From NCBI GenBank assembly GCA_905250115.1, contig CAJNOI010000028.1:500134-564133 (forward strand): 64,000 nt of DNA, in the 5' to 3' direction. A model generated the notes under the pieces. That model did not search any database. It worked only from the letters and a program-made list of their open reading frames with translations, and was not told where the DNA came from. The first letter of the stretch is position 1. Each line of letters starts with the position of its first letter. The DNA is from Adineta steineri (lineage: Eukaryota > Rotifera > Eurotatoria > Adinetida > Adinetidae). The position numbers were made by a program, and so were the translations under genes. Shown here piece after piece: positions 45,967 through 58,070 of the stretch.

Positions 45967-46346
45967 ATACCGTACAAGCTCTTTTGCATTCTTTTTCTTT
46001 CATCTTAACGTTTGTTTCTCATTCGTTTCATTATGTGTGAATATCTATTGTATTTTGAAACAGAATTATTGTCACGTTGAAATTTGTGTAGGATAAAATT
46101 TCCTTCATGCCTAGCAAAAGATGTTTTACTAATAAAAAATTGGTACATGTAAGTTTGTTCAAATCAATTTCAGTGCATATATCTGTATATTTTTAATTCA
46201 GAATCAGTTCATCTTCTTAATGACGTATTAATTTAACAAGAAAATAAATTTATAGGAATGGAACCTATGATATACCATTGTTTAAAGTTCTTATTTATGA
46301 CTTTTCTCTTTCTTTTTTCTACTGCAATTATTTATTGCTTTTTTTT
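45967..46346. other. convergent spacer
   Basis: Between the stops of the PARG-like gene and RNase T2. AT-rich 3' UTR-type sequence; no feature seen. Confidence 0.4.
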
Positions 46347-47185
46347 TTAAGAACAACGAACATATTGATAATTAAGAGTGTAGCATATTTTAATTTCTTT
46401 CAATTGGTTTTCGGCATTCATTGATACTTGTATAGCGGATGACAATAATTTTGGATTCTGTGTAAGAAATGCATTGACAACATTTGTTTTTGTTTTACTT
46501 TTCATTGCTGCAATATCAGGAATATTTAAAGATTGATAAAGTTTTTCAATGTTTTCATAGTATTCAGTTGCTGTTTTATAATAACAAGTACCTAAAAAGA
46601 AGAAATAATTAAAAATAACATTTTATAATATAATTTACCATGTTTTTCCCATTGAGATTGAATAAGATCTTCATCAGGCATCATACAATAAAAACGTTTG
46701 ATGAATGTTGAATTTAATTGTTTTTCATCTCGACAATTACGTGGATGAGCTCGAACTGATGAAGCTTTTGCTGCCTGTGGCCATAAACCATGAACAACTA
46801 TACCGAAATATTGACTATTACGACATTGAAATTCTTTATCTTGAACTGATTGTGGAAGTGATTGACAAAATGTTGGTGTCCTATGTTATAATATATATAT
46901 ATATAAATGAATCAATAAATTTATTTTTAAAAGTTTACCATGAAAGTACAAGTTGAAGAGAAGCAGGTTGTGCGTTTGTATTATTCCATTCACTTGATCT
47001 TGATTTCCAGTTGAAATCATAATTATATTTTAATTGTGAGGGTATGGGACATCGATCTTTAATAACAGCTGCATCAAATGCGCAAAAAATTGCCATAAAA
47101 GCAAATAGCCATAGTGTTGCTACAATTCAAGATATAATTAATCGAAGTTTAGAGATTCATACTTACTTAAAGCGTTACCAACCAT
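46347..47185 (-). CDS. secreted RNase T2-family ribonuclease
   Basis: RNase T2 enzymes cut single-stranded RNA in the secretory/lysosomal system or outside the cell. Exons (minus): 47185-47167, 47119-46939, 46880-46639, 46591-46347. The N-terminus MVGNALTTLWLFAFMAIFCAF is a signal peptide. LQLVLSWTPTFC is the typical first strand, and YFGIVVHGLWPQ is active-site motif CAS I with catalytic His. CAS II reads SQWEKHGTC; the family standard is HEWxKHG, so the first His and the Glu are replaced by Ser and Gln while the second His is kept. Several Cys fit disulfides. About 228 residues, normal length. Location: extracellular or lysosomal. Whether it is active is uncertain because of CAS II. Confidence 0.85.
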
Positions 47186-47718
47186 TAGGATTTTTTCTGT
47201 GAGTTTATACACAAATAGTAATTCTGTTATTCAGAGTTATATATTTATATGTGTCTTTGTATTCTTTATTTTTGTTATTTATTGAAATTAAATTCGAAGA
47301 AAAAAGAAACCTATTTGAGAGATTATGTTTTTAATGATGGTATTAACAAATGCGTAATTTAATTGAAAAACAATCATAATAATATGATGTCCTACTAAGC
47401 TTTATTATGGTATTCATTGCAAGGATAGATTATATCATATTTTTCAAAGTGACATTGAATAACTATCAAGTCGTAAAGTACGTTTCTCAATAGTTATAGA
47501 CATATGCATTAGCCAGTAGCAGAAAAGTTACAAAATGAATTAATCAAAAACTAATTTATTTCATAGTTTTTTAAAAAAATCCGTTTAATTCATTACCAAA
47601 ATAATGTGTAATGCGGAAGGCTTTTCTTTTCAAGCAATATACATAAAATCTTTACTAAAACTATACGCTTATATATAATATTAACATAAAATATAAAAGT
47701 TCAATTAGAATATGATGA
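47186..47718. other. intergenic region
   Basis: RNase T2 upstream region and 3' flank of EEP copy 2. AT-rich; nothing recognised. Confidence 0.4.
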
Positions 47719-48649
47719 CTAAGATGTATGTACCAAATCAGCATAAACAGGAAAATGATCGGATGGAAAAAAACCATCTTTATCATGATATTCATCCACT
47801 TTTGTTTCACCTTCAACACGATAAATACTATTCGATGATAACCAAATAAAATCGATTTTTGGACCATAACCAGCTGATCGAAAACCATTAAATGTCGGCG
47901 TTTCACCATGTTTGTATGTATCAACAAAACCAGCTTCTTTCATTTGTAAAATTTCTGATGCTTTTTGTCCTAATACAATCAATTGATCAATAGGCTTCTC
48001 ACCTTCAACATCTTCTGGCCAATTATTGAAATCACCAGTGATAATTACTTTATCAGGATGATCATTATTTTCTTTGATTTGTGAAAGAAGAACAGGGATT
48101 GAATGATGTCGAGCATTTTGTGATGGATAATCGATATGAAGATTGTAGATAATAAATGGATGTTGTGTGATTTTATGCTGGAAGTGAGCACGAGTACAAC
48201 CACGTGGATGTTTTGCACCCCATGCAGCACTAGGCTTTGAAGGATGTTCGTTAAACCAAAAGGTTTTCGTTGAAATAAGTGAAAGTAAATCATGACGAAA
48301 GAATATAGCATTAATAGTATTCCAATCTTCGAGTTCATCTCCTGTATATGACCAAGATTGTGTAGTTCTACAATATAAAGCAATATAATGATTACTTGAT
48401 TGTCTGTACTAATGAACTGTTTTACTCATTCAAACCATCAAGGACATCATTAAGTTGTGGTGGATAACCTTCTTGTGTTCCAATAATAGTAGGTTGCATA
48501 TTTTCTAGACATTTTTTAACAATAGGTCTTCGTTTTTCCCAGTCATTTGGTGTATTTTGATCAAGTTTACCATGACGTAAATTGAACGTACAGACACGTA
48601 CAATCGCCGTGCTCATTCTTCGAGCAATAGTATTCATTTTTTCTGTCAA
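47719..48649 (-). CDS. EEP-superfamily hydrolase, copy 2
   Basis: Exons 48649-48426 and 48367-47719 give 290 residues. Same motifs as copy 1: TFNLR, GTQEG, NLHID, GDFNNWPED, TFNGF, KIDFIW and SDHFPVYAD. All metal and catalytic positions are kept. Exon 2 has no in-frame ATG for its first 400 nt, so the whole coding frame is visible only when the intron is removed. The start could also be the Met at 48637 or 48613; the first is chosen because the frame is open. Probably cytosolic. It is in tandem with copy 3 (about 430 bp apart), suggesting local duplication. Confidence 0.85.
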
Positions 48650-49076
48650 GATAACAAAAAAAAGTATAGTATAAATAAATCGTATTTAACATGAACATAT
48701 AGATTGGTTCTTTTGAAGAAGCAATGAGGAGGTTTCATACGATAGAGGCCCTTGAGATCGGAGAAGATCTGAGATAGAATGTAACATATTAAGTTGTTTT
48801 CTTCTGTACAACATATCAGCACCATAATGTTTAATAGGATTTTCATATAACAAAAAAAAGCAACGATATAATAATCTATTGATTTATCAAATTTATTTTT
48901 CGAAACATTTATGAAGAAAATATACCGTATAGAAAATATAGTACATATTTCATAACAAAAGAAAAACAATCCAAATTGAAATAAAAAAAAGCACCAAATA
49001 CACATGATAGTTGATTGAATCCCTGTATGTTCTGTTTGCATTTATTTTGTGTACATTTTCGACATAAATAAATAAT
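48650..49076. other. spacer between tandem EEP copies
   Basis: A 131-codon open frame (48646-49041) covers most of it on the minus strand but is Phe/Ile/Cys-rich with no family resemblance and is probably chance. Contains the promoter of copy 2. Confidence 0.45.
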
Positions 49077-49974
49077 TTATGTAGTCGAAACTATATCAGC
49101 ATACACAGGAAAATGATCGGATGGAAAAAAACCATCTTTATCATGATAAGTGTCGACTTTTGTTTCACCTTCAACACGATAAACACTATTCGATGATATC
49201 CAAACAAAATCGATTTTCGGACCATAACCAGCTGATCGGAAACCATTAAATGTTGGTGTTTCTCCATGTTTATATGTATCAACAAAACCTGCTTGTTTCA
49301 TCTGTACAATTTCTGATGCTATTTGTCCTAACACAATCAATTCATCAGTTGGCTTATCACCTTCAACATCTTCAGGCCAATTATTGAAATCACCGGTAAT
49401 GATTACGTTATCAGGATGATCATTATTTTCTTTGATTTGTGAAAGAAGAACAGGTATTGAATGATGTCGAGCATTTTGCGATGGAAAATCAATATGAAGA
49501 TTGTAGATAATAAATGGATGTTGTGTGATCTTATGTTGAAAATGAGCACGAGTACAACCACGTGAATGTTTTGCATCCCAAGCAGCACCAGGTGTTGTTG
49601 GATGTTCATTAAACCAAAAGGTTTCTGTTGAAATAAGTGAAAGCAAATCGTTACGAAAAAATATAGCATTAATAGTTTTATGTTCATTGATCTCATCTCC
49701 TGTATATGACCAACATTGTGTAGTTCTACAATATAAAGCAATATAATGATTACTTGATTGTCTGTACTAATGAACTATTTTACTCATTTAAATCATCAAG
49801 GACATCATTAAGCTGTGATGGATAACCTTCTTGTGTTCCAATAATAGTTGGTTGCATATTTTCTAGACATTTCTTAACAATAGGTCTTCGTTTTTCCCAT
49901 TCATTTGGTGTCTTAAGATCAAGATCACCACGACGTAAATTAAATGTACATATGCGTATATAATGTTGCTCCAT
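49077..49974 (-). CDS. EEP-superfamily hydrolase, copy 3
   Basis: Exons 49974-49784 and 49725-49077 give 279 residues. Shortest N-terminus of the three (MEQHYIRICTFNLR). Carries GTQEG, NLHID, GDFNNWPED, TFNGF, KIDFVW and SDHFPVYAD, so the active site looks intact. It shares the intron position (inside the Glu codon after LN) and a 649 nt second exon with copies 1 and 2. Divergent from the LicD-like gene, starts 370 bp apart. Confidence 0.85.
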
Positions 49975-50248
49975 TTTTTTTCTCTTTTATAATAGAACGA
50001 TTGAGATTTATTTTTTCTTGAGATAAATATTAAACAAGGATTGGCAAATGAGAAGAGCAATCAGTGAAAAATATACGGTAGAGGTCTTCTATTCTGTATA
50101 GTATTAAGATAAAAGAACGATGAGTCATAGTAGTACTAGCCTTGACGTACGACTGGAAACGAAACGACGTAGAACAACACATAGCAATAGAGTTATTTGC
50201 TATTGGAGGAGACTTTATCATCGACGCAATTGTATATAGATTACACAG

Positions 50249-50255
50249 TATAAAA
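50249..50255 (+). promoter_or_regulatory. TATA box of the LicD-like gene
   Basis: TATAAAA in the sequence CAGTATAAAAGGAG, about 90 bp before the ATG. It stands out by its GC-containing flanks. Position fits a core promoter. Confidence 0.5.
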
Positions 50256-50344
50256 GGAGAGATACGATATAGGGGTGTGTCATTATATATAAAACAGTGT
50301 GTACTATTAAACGTAACGAAAAAGAGTATACTCTAAAAACAATC

Positions 50345-51070
50345 ATGAATGATAAAACAAGAGACGACTTATCTCAACTTCGAATCAGTTCACAGGACGT
50401 TGTGGATTTAATTTATGATACATTAGAATGCTTACATAAAGTTTTGACGGAAAATAATATTCGATATGCTATATTTGGTGGCTCAGCTTTAGGTGCTGAA
50501 CGACATGGTGGTCTCATTCCATGGGATGATGATGCTGATACAGCTACTCTAGCGGAAGATGAACAACGACTTGCAAATTTAACAGATACATTTGCTAAAC
50601 AAGGTTTTGTACTGAAGAAGGTACCATTAGTAGGTTATCGTCTTTATCATGCAACTTTAGCAAAACCTCGACCTGTTGATCAACATCCATGTCCATTTGT
50701 TGATGTTTTTGTACTAAATGATTCTGGTTTAACTTATGAATATCCAAATGAAGAAGCACGTACTTCTTGGCCTCAATCGCCTTTACCATATGGTTGTTTT
50801 GATCGTCTAACTGATGTTAAATTTGGTCATTTAACTCTTCGTGGCTTATCAAAAAAAGATGTAAAACAACATTTAGATGATAACTATGGAGAGGAATGGC
50901 CAAATATGGCATGTCGAGACTGGGATCATTGTTGTTATGAAAATCTTCCGGATATACATGTTCCATTAAAAGAAGATGCTACAAAACGACCAGCATTACA
51001 TTCTAAACATCAACGTGCAGCAAAACCATTCAAATCAATGCTCAATCAAAATACACGATTAAAAACTTAG
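50345..51070 (+). CDS. LicD-family nucleotidyltransferase-fold protein
   Basis: Intronless, 241 residues from the first ATG (50345); an open frame upstream has only a GTG. LicD-type proteins transfer phosphocholine or similar groups to glycans in bacteria, and the fold recurs in animal fukutin/FKRP, which move ribitol-phosphate. The signature is FGGSALGAERHGGLIPWDDDAD, split here as FGGSALGAERHGG and LIPWDDDAD: the GS-x-L-GA glycine strand followed by the Asp-rich metal site. Downstream, FVDVFVLND gives the third acidic strand. No signal peptide or TM segment, unlike Golgi fukutins, so it is probably cytosolic. Substrate unknown. Intronless structure and bacterial-like motif spacing make horizontal origin possible, unproven. 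Confidence 0.75.
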   Translation: MNDKTRDDLSQLRISSQDVVDLIYDTLECLHKVLTENNIRYAIFGGSALGAERHGGLIPWDDDADTATLAEDEQRLANLTDTFAKQGFVLKKVPLVGYRLYHATLAKPRPVDQHPCPFVDVFVLNDSGLTYEYPNEEARTSWPQSPLPYGCFDRLTDVKFGHLTLRGLSKKDVKQHLDDNYGEEWPNMACRDWDHCCYENLPDIHVPLKEDATKRPALHSKHQRAAKPFKSMLNQNTRLKT

Positions 51071-54000
51071 TTGATCGTTTTTGTTGTCATTTTTTTTTTA
51101 TAGTTAAAAATGTATAGAAAAAACATTTTTTATCAGTTTTTAAAATGATAGAACCGTTGTAAATTAACTAAAACTTTTTTCTTCAACTACCATTAAATAT
51201 CTTGCTAATAAATACATGAAAAAATTGCGTTAAAACTAACGCATTTCTACTGCATACAAAAATATTTAATCACATGTGCATCAATAAATATACATTTGTT
51301 TCTACTCTTGATCAATTCTGTATACAGATACGTATGTTTGATTGCTACACACCCCCAATATGACGTTGTATTGGTATATATAAATAAAATGCACTGTATT
51401 TAAGCAAAGAGAATACATGACGTAAATGAGTCAGATACGTTTACGTATTCGTTATTTACTATATTAATGATATTATACGTTGCAATAGTTATTTGCAATA
51501 TAGAAAAGATATTATCGATACATTCAGTCAATCGTATATGCGCGCATGAATAAACAACAATAATAATCACACCCCCTTTTTACGATTCATTTTCTCGTGC
51601 ACAATCAACAGAAACTACTGTATTTTTAACTATTCACTTCTATAAATGGTTTTTTTTGAATTAAAGATATACATACACAGAGTATGTAAAGCAAGTAATC
51701 ATCGATAAAATTAAAAATTGGTAGAAACATGTTTGGTATAAAATATTCATTAGCTTTCACATAAATCAGAATTTTGTTTTGAAGATGATTGATTTAATAA
51801 TAAGATTATAAGTTGATTAACTGTCATTAGATTTTGGATAAAACTAGAAAAATCATTATTCATATTTATATAATTAAACTTCAGTTCTATTTGGTATTGA
51901 TGAAATATAAATATTACAATCATATATACGACAGTGTATTTTTTATTATCTTCTATAATTTCGTTTCTTCAAGAGGAATTTATCTTATCTGTTGTAAGTG
52001 TATATTTGCATTAGAAATAATTGGATTGGTGTAAACCTTTAACAGTAAAACAGCAATATATCACAGATGACAATGATAATTTTTCTTTCTACTTGGTAAC
52101 ATATCATGTGCTATTTCAAGCTTCTTCGTACATGATAAAGAGGTGTACGTCATAAGGCGAATATCGTAGTTATATTGTATAACCTTTCTTTTATCTCGTT
52201 TAATAACGTGATTTATTTTTATCATATACAAAAAATCAAGTATATTTCGAGATGGGCGTTATTTAACAACTAAACTAAAAGGAATGATATAATACTATTA
52301 AATATGCCTTTATAAAGAATGATTTAGTTCACTTTCGATAATAGTACTACCATTTTTTTCCCTATAACTTCAGCTAATTAATCAATTATTTAATACTGCG
52401 TAATTTATTAAAAGAAAATATAAAAAAGAATTAGTTATAAGAAGAAAAACATTCGATGATATGATCAACTAACGACTAGTAAGATTGTTTAAATGAATAG
52501 TTGATCAAGAATATTTGTTGTTAATATAATTAAAACAATATCTCTTTTGGTGTGTAAATAATATATTTTTAATGAAAAAAAATAGAATGTATTTATATAT
52601 GAAAATTAGATTTGAAAATCTAGTATAATATAATAAACAATCTAGTCGGAAGAATATAATTTGAAGTTATATTTACTCGTTGTATCGATAGACTAGCATG
52701 GGAAGTAATTTCTAGTGTTTGCTTTAATCTAAATTTATCGATGTAGTTTACTTTTCATCAATTCTTTTCCTTTTTTTTACCTTGAAATGAAGGTAAAATA
52801 AAATTTTAATATTCTTTTATCTTTTTATTTTGTATTTCTTATGTCTTTAACTAAATCTTTTACACTTACTTATCTAATTTTTAAGTTCAATGTTTTTAGT
52901 TAAGATATAGTTTTATAACTTAATCATCTAAATCGTTAAATAAAAAGGATCATCTACTACAAAATGATAAGACGTATGTTATTTTATTTTTTCTTCATAC
53001 AAGGTCGAAACTATATTCTATTTCACCACATGCTTATTTAGTTAGATATAAAATACATTAGTGCGTAAATAAAAGAAGAATTGACAATGAGTGAATTGTC
53101 TATTTTATTAATACTATTGTAAATGATATGTTTTTTTCTAAAATAGATATATATATATATATATATCGAAAACTATTTTTTAAATAACTGTCCTTGATGA
53201 GCAATAAGACCTTCTTTATAAATTCTCAATTATCATCATCTCAGTATAAGTACCTTCTGTAGTTGCCGGAAGAATAACGCCTTCCCGGAGATTGATTTTA
53301 CTTATTTCTTAAGAACTAGTATTTATTTTATATAGAATAACAATTTTTTTCTGAACAAATACATTGTTCGATATATATATTATATAGGGTAAGAAGAAAA
53401 AAAAAGCTAACGGAAATTTTCTCACATACTTTTCAACTATATAGGTTTTTTTCTCCTATTACTAGTAATACAAATGATCATACATTGTATTACAATACAT
53501 GGGAGACTAATATTTGTTTTAAATAACAGTTATTTAATTATCTTATAACAAAAACGTTTAAAATATATTCATTGGTTATTATAATTAAATACATTATCAT
53601 TGTCGAATAAGACATTGGCATTAATAATCTAAATGCTCTGTCAATCAAATATAAAGCGTAAATAAAATAATGAAAAAGGAATCACAAGTAATTATTTGAT
53701 GGTCATGTCTTTATTTGACGTGTACATAAGAGGTTATGACAGATTTTTACATAGTATTTATATATTTTCAACACATATAAATAATTTTATTTACATAAGT
53801 ATAGAACTAGTGTAGACAGGAAGTTATTAAGTCTTAATCGAATCTTAACAAAAAGAATATTAAGATGTATAGACCAGTTAAATAATCTTCAAAGTAAAAT
53901 TTAATTAGTTACAGTTTTCTTCTTCCACTGAATTCTTGTGATATATTGTAAATTCTGATTTATATATTTCGAGTTACCTCTAGCTAATAAAAATCATTGA

Positions 54001-56138
54001 ATTAATAGATTTCTTCCTCTAATAAGATATAAATCTTGACATTATATGTTTTCCTAATGTAAAATCAACTGATTTTGTCAGTATGAACAATGCCTTTCAT
54101 TCTTTGTAGATGCGTCTGTTTCAGTTCTGTTTTTTTTTGCATAAGCTAATATATTGCGTGACTATACCTGTATACATGCAATGTTTAACAATAGAATAAA
54201 AGAAACATATTTTAGATGGACGACAACCACGATTAACATCTTTGCATCTTTCATATAGTTTTTTTTTAAGTCAACATCATTCATCATTTAACATAAGGAG
54301 AACTTTTGATTGAAATCGAATGAACATGCAATATTCTAGAATTAAATAGATTCGAAAGATTTTCTTTCTTTTTTTTGTGTTGATTTTATACTGTATATTA
54401 TTTCTTTACTTTATAATCTAATTCCTATCATAATATTTTTCATCCTGTTTCTCAATCATATTTCTTTCTCATTCTATTTAGTTATTATGAGAAAAGAGAA
54501 AGAAAGAAGAAAAGAAGCTATATATTATTATTAAACGATAGATGCAAGAAAAAAAAAGGGAAGAAGAAGAACCGGTTTTTTGTCTACATTTATAATCACA
54601 TATACTGTGTTGTTTAATGAGAATACCAGTTTATATATATAACAAAAAAGCTATATCCTATAAAAAGTAGGTATTGTTTAAAAAATAGTCATTGTAAGCA
54701 ATTTCAAAAAAAAGAAAAAGGTTTTTTCTCTATGACATAAAAAATCTCATTAGCTTTTGTTAAAGAATTCTATTTTATAGAAGAAAATAGTATATTATAT
54801 GAAAGAGAAGAAGAAGGAAAAAGAAAGACTTTGGTTTTCTATTCTATATTTAAAGCTATTGTATTTAATATACGAGTTCGTAAGAATGTATTACATTGTG
54901 TCAATTATGGCTGTATGTTATATTCAGAAGAATACTACAAATAGAGAGAATAATTTAATGAATATAACAAACGTTTCTTCGTTTGAATAAATGAACCACT
55001 CAAACAAATTTTATTATCGATTCCCTTTGACTTCCGCTCATTTTTTTTTGCTCAATCATTTCTAATAAAATAAAACTGTCATTTAAATACACATATCACT
55101 TCTTCTCAGACCTAATCGTTTTTTTCTTCTTCTCTCTCTTTTGAACATAGTATCATGATAAATGTATGTTATCTATAAATACGATGCATACTTTTTCTTG
55201 TCAAGACAAAAAAAAAAGGAAATGTAATATGATCATTTTCCTTTTCTTTGAGTAAGTAACAAAGACATCATTGTATCATATATATATACATGTATGTCTC
55301 TTTTTTTCTTATTTAAACTGTAATTCGCTTAACGTTGACAAGCGCAGTCCGAATCTAACACCGTGTGACATTCATTAGGCCCTTGGGGATTTGCACACGA
55401 TTGCTGCTCTGCATAAAAAGAACGAGAGAGAGAAATTGTGAGCTTTTCCTTTTTTTTTTCCTACCTCCAAAATTTATTTTCCTCCCTCGCCTTCTTTCTC
55501 TGTCTCTGTCTCTCTCTCTCTCTCTTTTTGCATTTGATGTTGTTTTAATTAAAACTGAACGAGCGAGTGCCGGTGATTTTTTGACTCGTACATGCAATAC
55601 TGCACCCTGTCAAAATGGCTCTAAGCCTTTCCTTCTTTTCTACATAAAAAAAAGAGAGAAGAGAACAAGGTTTCAACAATTGCTATTGCATCGACGAACA
55701 TTGCTAGTCGATTTTCTGCTTCATCAACAAACTAGGGAAATTAGTATATTCTTTCTAAGAGTAAGAGAAAGGGAGAGAATCGCACCTTGTGCATGGGCAA
55801 ATCAAGATTACTTGAAGAGAAAAAAATATAAGAGAATAAGACCAAGGACTAATTGAAATTCATAAGAGAAGACAAACGAGGATTTATTAGGCAAAAGGTG
55901 ATTTAGCATTATCTAGATTAAGATAGATCGAAAGAAAATATAGAAATAAAAATTAAGAACACGTGTGCAGACACATTTTACACTTACACTTATTTAAACA
56001 GTCGATTTTTTTTTTCTTCACTATTTTTTTGTAGATTGCTTTTTTTTCTATGGGTAATATATCAATAACAACAACTACTATAGTATGTTGTTGCTAATGT
56101 CAGATGAAACTATTCTATGATAAACATGTTTATTTATC
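51071..56138. other. 5 kb gene-poor AT-rich region
   Basis: No credible exon, RNA gene or TE end found on either strand. It contains a (TA)n microsatellite near 53148-53166 and a (CT)n tract near 55508-55526. The part at 55330-55870 is less AT-rich and carries open frames on both strands (for example 55365-55856) that are composed mainly of CT-repeat translation; it could be promoter or 5' UTR of the PAN+ZP gene. Confidence 0.45.
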
Positions 56139-58070
56139 ATGAGCCGCCGCCTATTGGTGATGCTCATATTTATTATTATCCGATTAAAATCCGTATACAT
56201 GATATTTTCCTCAACATTAAATCATATTGAAGGTAAATAAAAATAGAAAAATATTTTCTTCCCGTTCTTATAATATATATTATTATTCTTTTTTTTTTCT
56301 TCTCAAGATTGTTTTTATGAAAAACGTATGCATACTTCTTTAAATGGTTATAATGAGCTTAACGATCGTTGGATATCAGAATTAGATTGTTTAGATCGTT
56401 GTTTAAAACTAAAACCTGAAAAATGTCGTTCATTTGAACATTGGTATGCGGTACGAACTGGATTATGTGTACGTGCTAATATCTCATTATCTGATGAACC
56501 ATCATCGATTGTAACTAATTCATTTGTTGATTATTATGAAATTGATTGTCGAAAAGATACAAAAGGTTGATATGACATTAAAGAAAAGAAATTTTTTCAG
56601 TCATTTATTTTAGCTGTGAGACTACAAACAATATCATGTCCAGGTGATCAATTAAATATAACAATTACATTGAATGGTATCGATCCAAATTATGTTTTAC
56701 TTGGTGATAGTCACTGTAAACCTCTATGGTCAAATGAAACACATGCACAGTTTGTTACACATGTAGATAATTGCTCATTGGTAATAAATTATTTATTTTT
56801 ATTCAGAAAAAAAAGAATAGAATAAAAGTTTCCAAAATCTTAGATTTAAAAATGAGTTTTTAATAAAAATAGATTTGTGGATCCGCATTTCCAGTAACTA
56901 AAAGATTTTTATAAACATCTTCTTTTTTTTTCTTCATTTCTGATTAACATATTACAATCCATGCGGATAAAAACAGAAGCGATGTCTGTAGGGAAAATCC
57001 ATTTTTTTGATTAATCAAACTCATTTCTATTACATTTAGATATTAACTGATGGTTCAATTGTTGGTAAACTTCGTTGGGAAGGTGTAGATAAAGATACAA
57101 ATGAAGCTCGACAATATGGACGATTTTTTCTTTGTCCAAGTGATATATATCAAATACGTTTAGCTCATTGGACATCAACAACAACGAGAATATCAACAAC
57201 TGCATCATCGACAAGAAGTACTCCATCACTAAGTGCCACTCATCACCATTTAACTTCACCAATATATAATGATGAACAACTTACTTCGACAACTTATAGG
57301 TAGACGAAGAGGAAAACAAAAAGTCATTAATAAAAATTATATTTTTCTCTTAAGAATTTCATTACGATGGATTTCAAATAATCGAACATATACTTGTCCA
57401 CAAATATGCTCTGTTTCACTTTTATCTCTTATCTATGTATCATTTGATGATATATCATTATTATCATCAACATTTTCAATTCATTCATGTGATTTAATAG
57501 CTCTTCATCCTTATACGAATTATTTTAAAACACATCGATTAATTTATCAAGAGTAAATAAAAATAATATTGAAAAAAAAAGTAAATTTATTGTTTTTTTT
57601 CTTCTGTTTAGTTGTTCAGCTGATCCAACTGTGATTCATTTATCATCCGAAATAAATTCTTTATCGAAATTTCATTATTCGTTTTATCTTTATAATATTC
57701 TACGAGAACCAATACCATTTCAAATTCAATGTAGAATATTAAATCATCAACAAACACAATTTGTAAATAATCATACAAAGTGTTCATCATTGACATTTAT
57801 TGATAATGATCAATTATCAATAATAAAAAATGAGAAAAAAGACTATTCATATACATTATTTCGTTCCTCACCGGTTAATGTTACACGACACTCACCATCG
57901 AATCTATCTGAATTAAATGGAAATTATATCTCAAGTAATTTATTTTCTAGATAAATAAATTAAACATGAATTTTTCTTCTGCTGTAGGTTCTGTTACTTC
58001 GATTATCGCCGTCCATCAGATTAAGTGCTTTTTATTTGCCTTTTCTTTTCTTATTCATCGGACATTTTAA
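56139..58070 (+). CDS. PAN/apple plus zona-pellucida (ZP) domain membrane protein
   Basis: Seven exons: 56139-56232, 56308-56565, 56614-56780, 57040-57299, 57355-57552, 57612-57934 and 57988-58070, all in consistent phase, giving 460 residues. ZP proteins polymerise into extracellular matrices such as cuticle or egg coats. An N-terminal signal peptide/anchor (LLVMLIFIIIRL) is followed by a PAN-like Cys pattern (DCFYEKRM, CLDRCLK, CRSFEHW, GLCVR, EIDC). The ZP region starts SCPGDQLNITITL with LLGDSHCKP and CSL, the usual ZP-N layout, then a Thr/Ser-rich stretch and Cys-containing ZP-C part. The C-terminus has a hydrophobic stretch (CFLFAFSFLIH). The PAN-ZP order is that of invertebrate cuticle-shaping proteins (Dyf-7, NompA-like). 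ZP-C is diverged, so this assignment is moderate. Confidence 0.65.

Noticed and set aside
48646..49041. 131-codon minus-strand open frame between EEP copies
   Set aside because: Phe/Ile/Cys-rich translation with no motif; lies exactly in the promoter region of EEP copy 2.
50297..50344. N-terminal extension of the LicD-like protein
   Set aside because: The frame is open but begins with GTG; the first ATG is at 50345, and the extension lacks family resemblance.
53148..53166. (TA)n tract as a functional element
   Set aside because: Ordinary microsatellite in AT-rich DNA, like those near 27570 and 24720.
55365..55856. 163-codon open frame on + and 80-codon frame on -
   Set aside because: Both overlap a (CT)n-rich, low-complexity stretch; the translations are runs of Leu/Ser or Arg/Glu and have no splice or start support.
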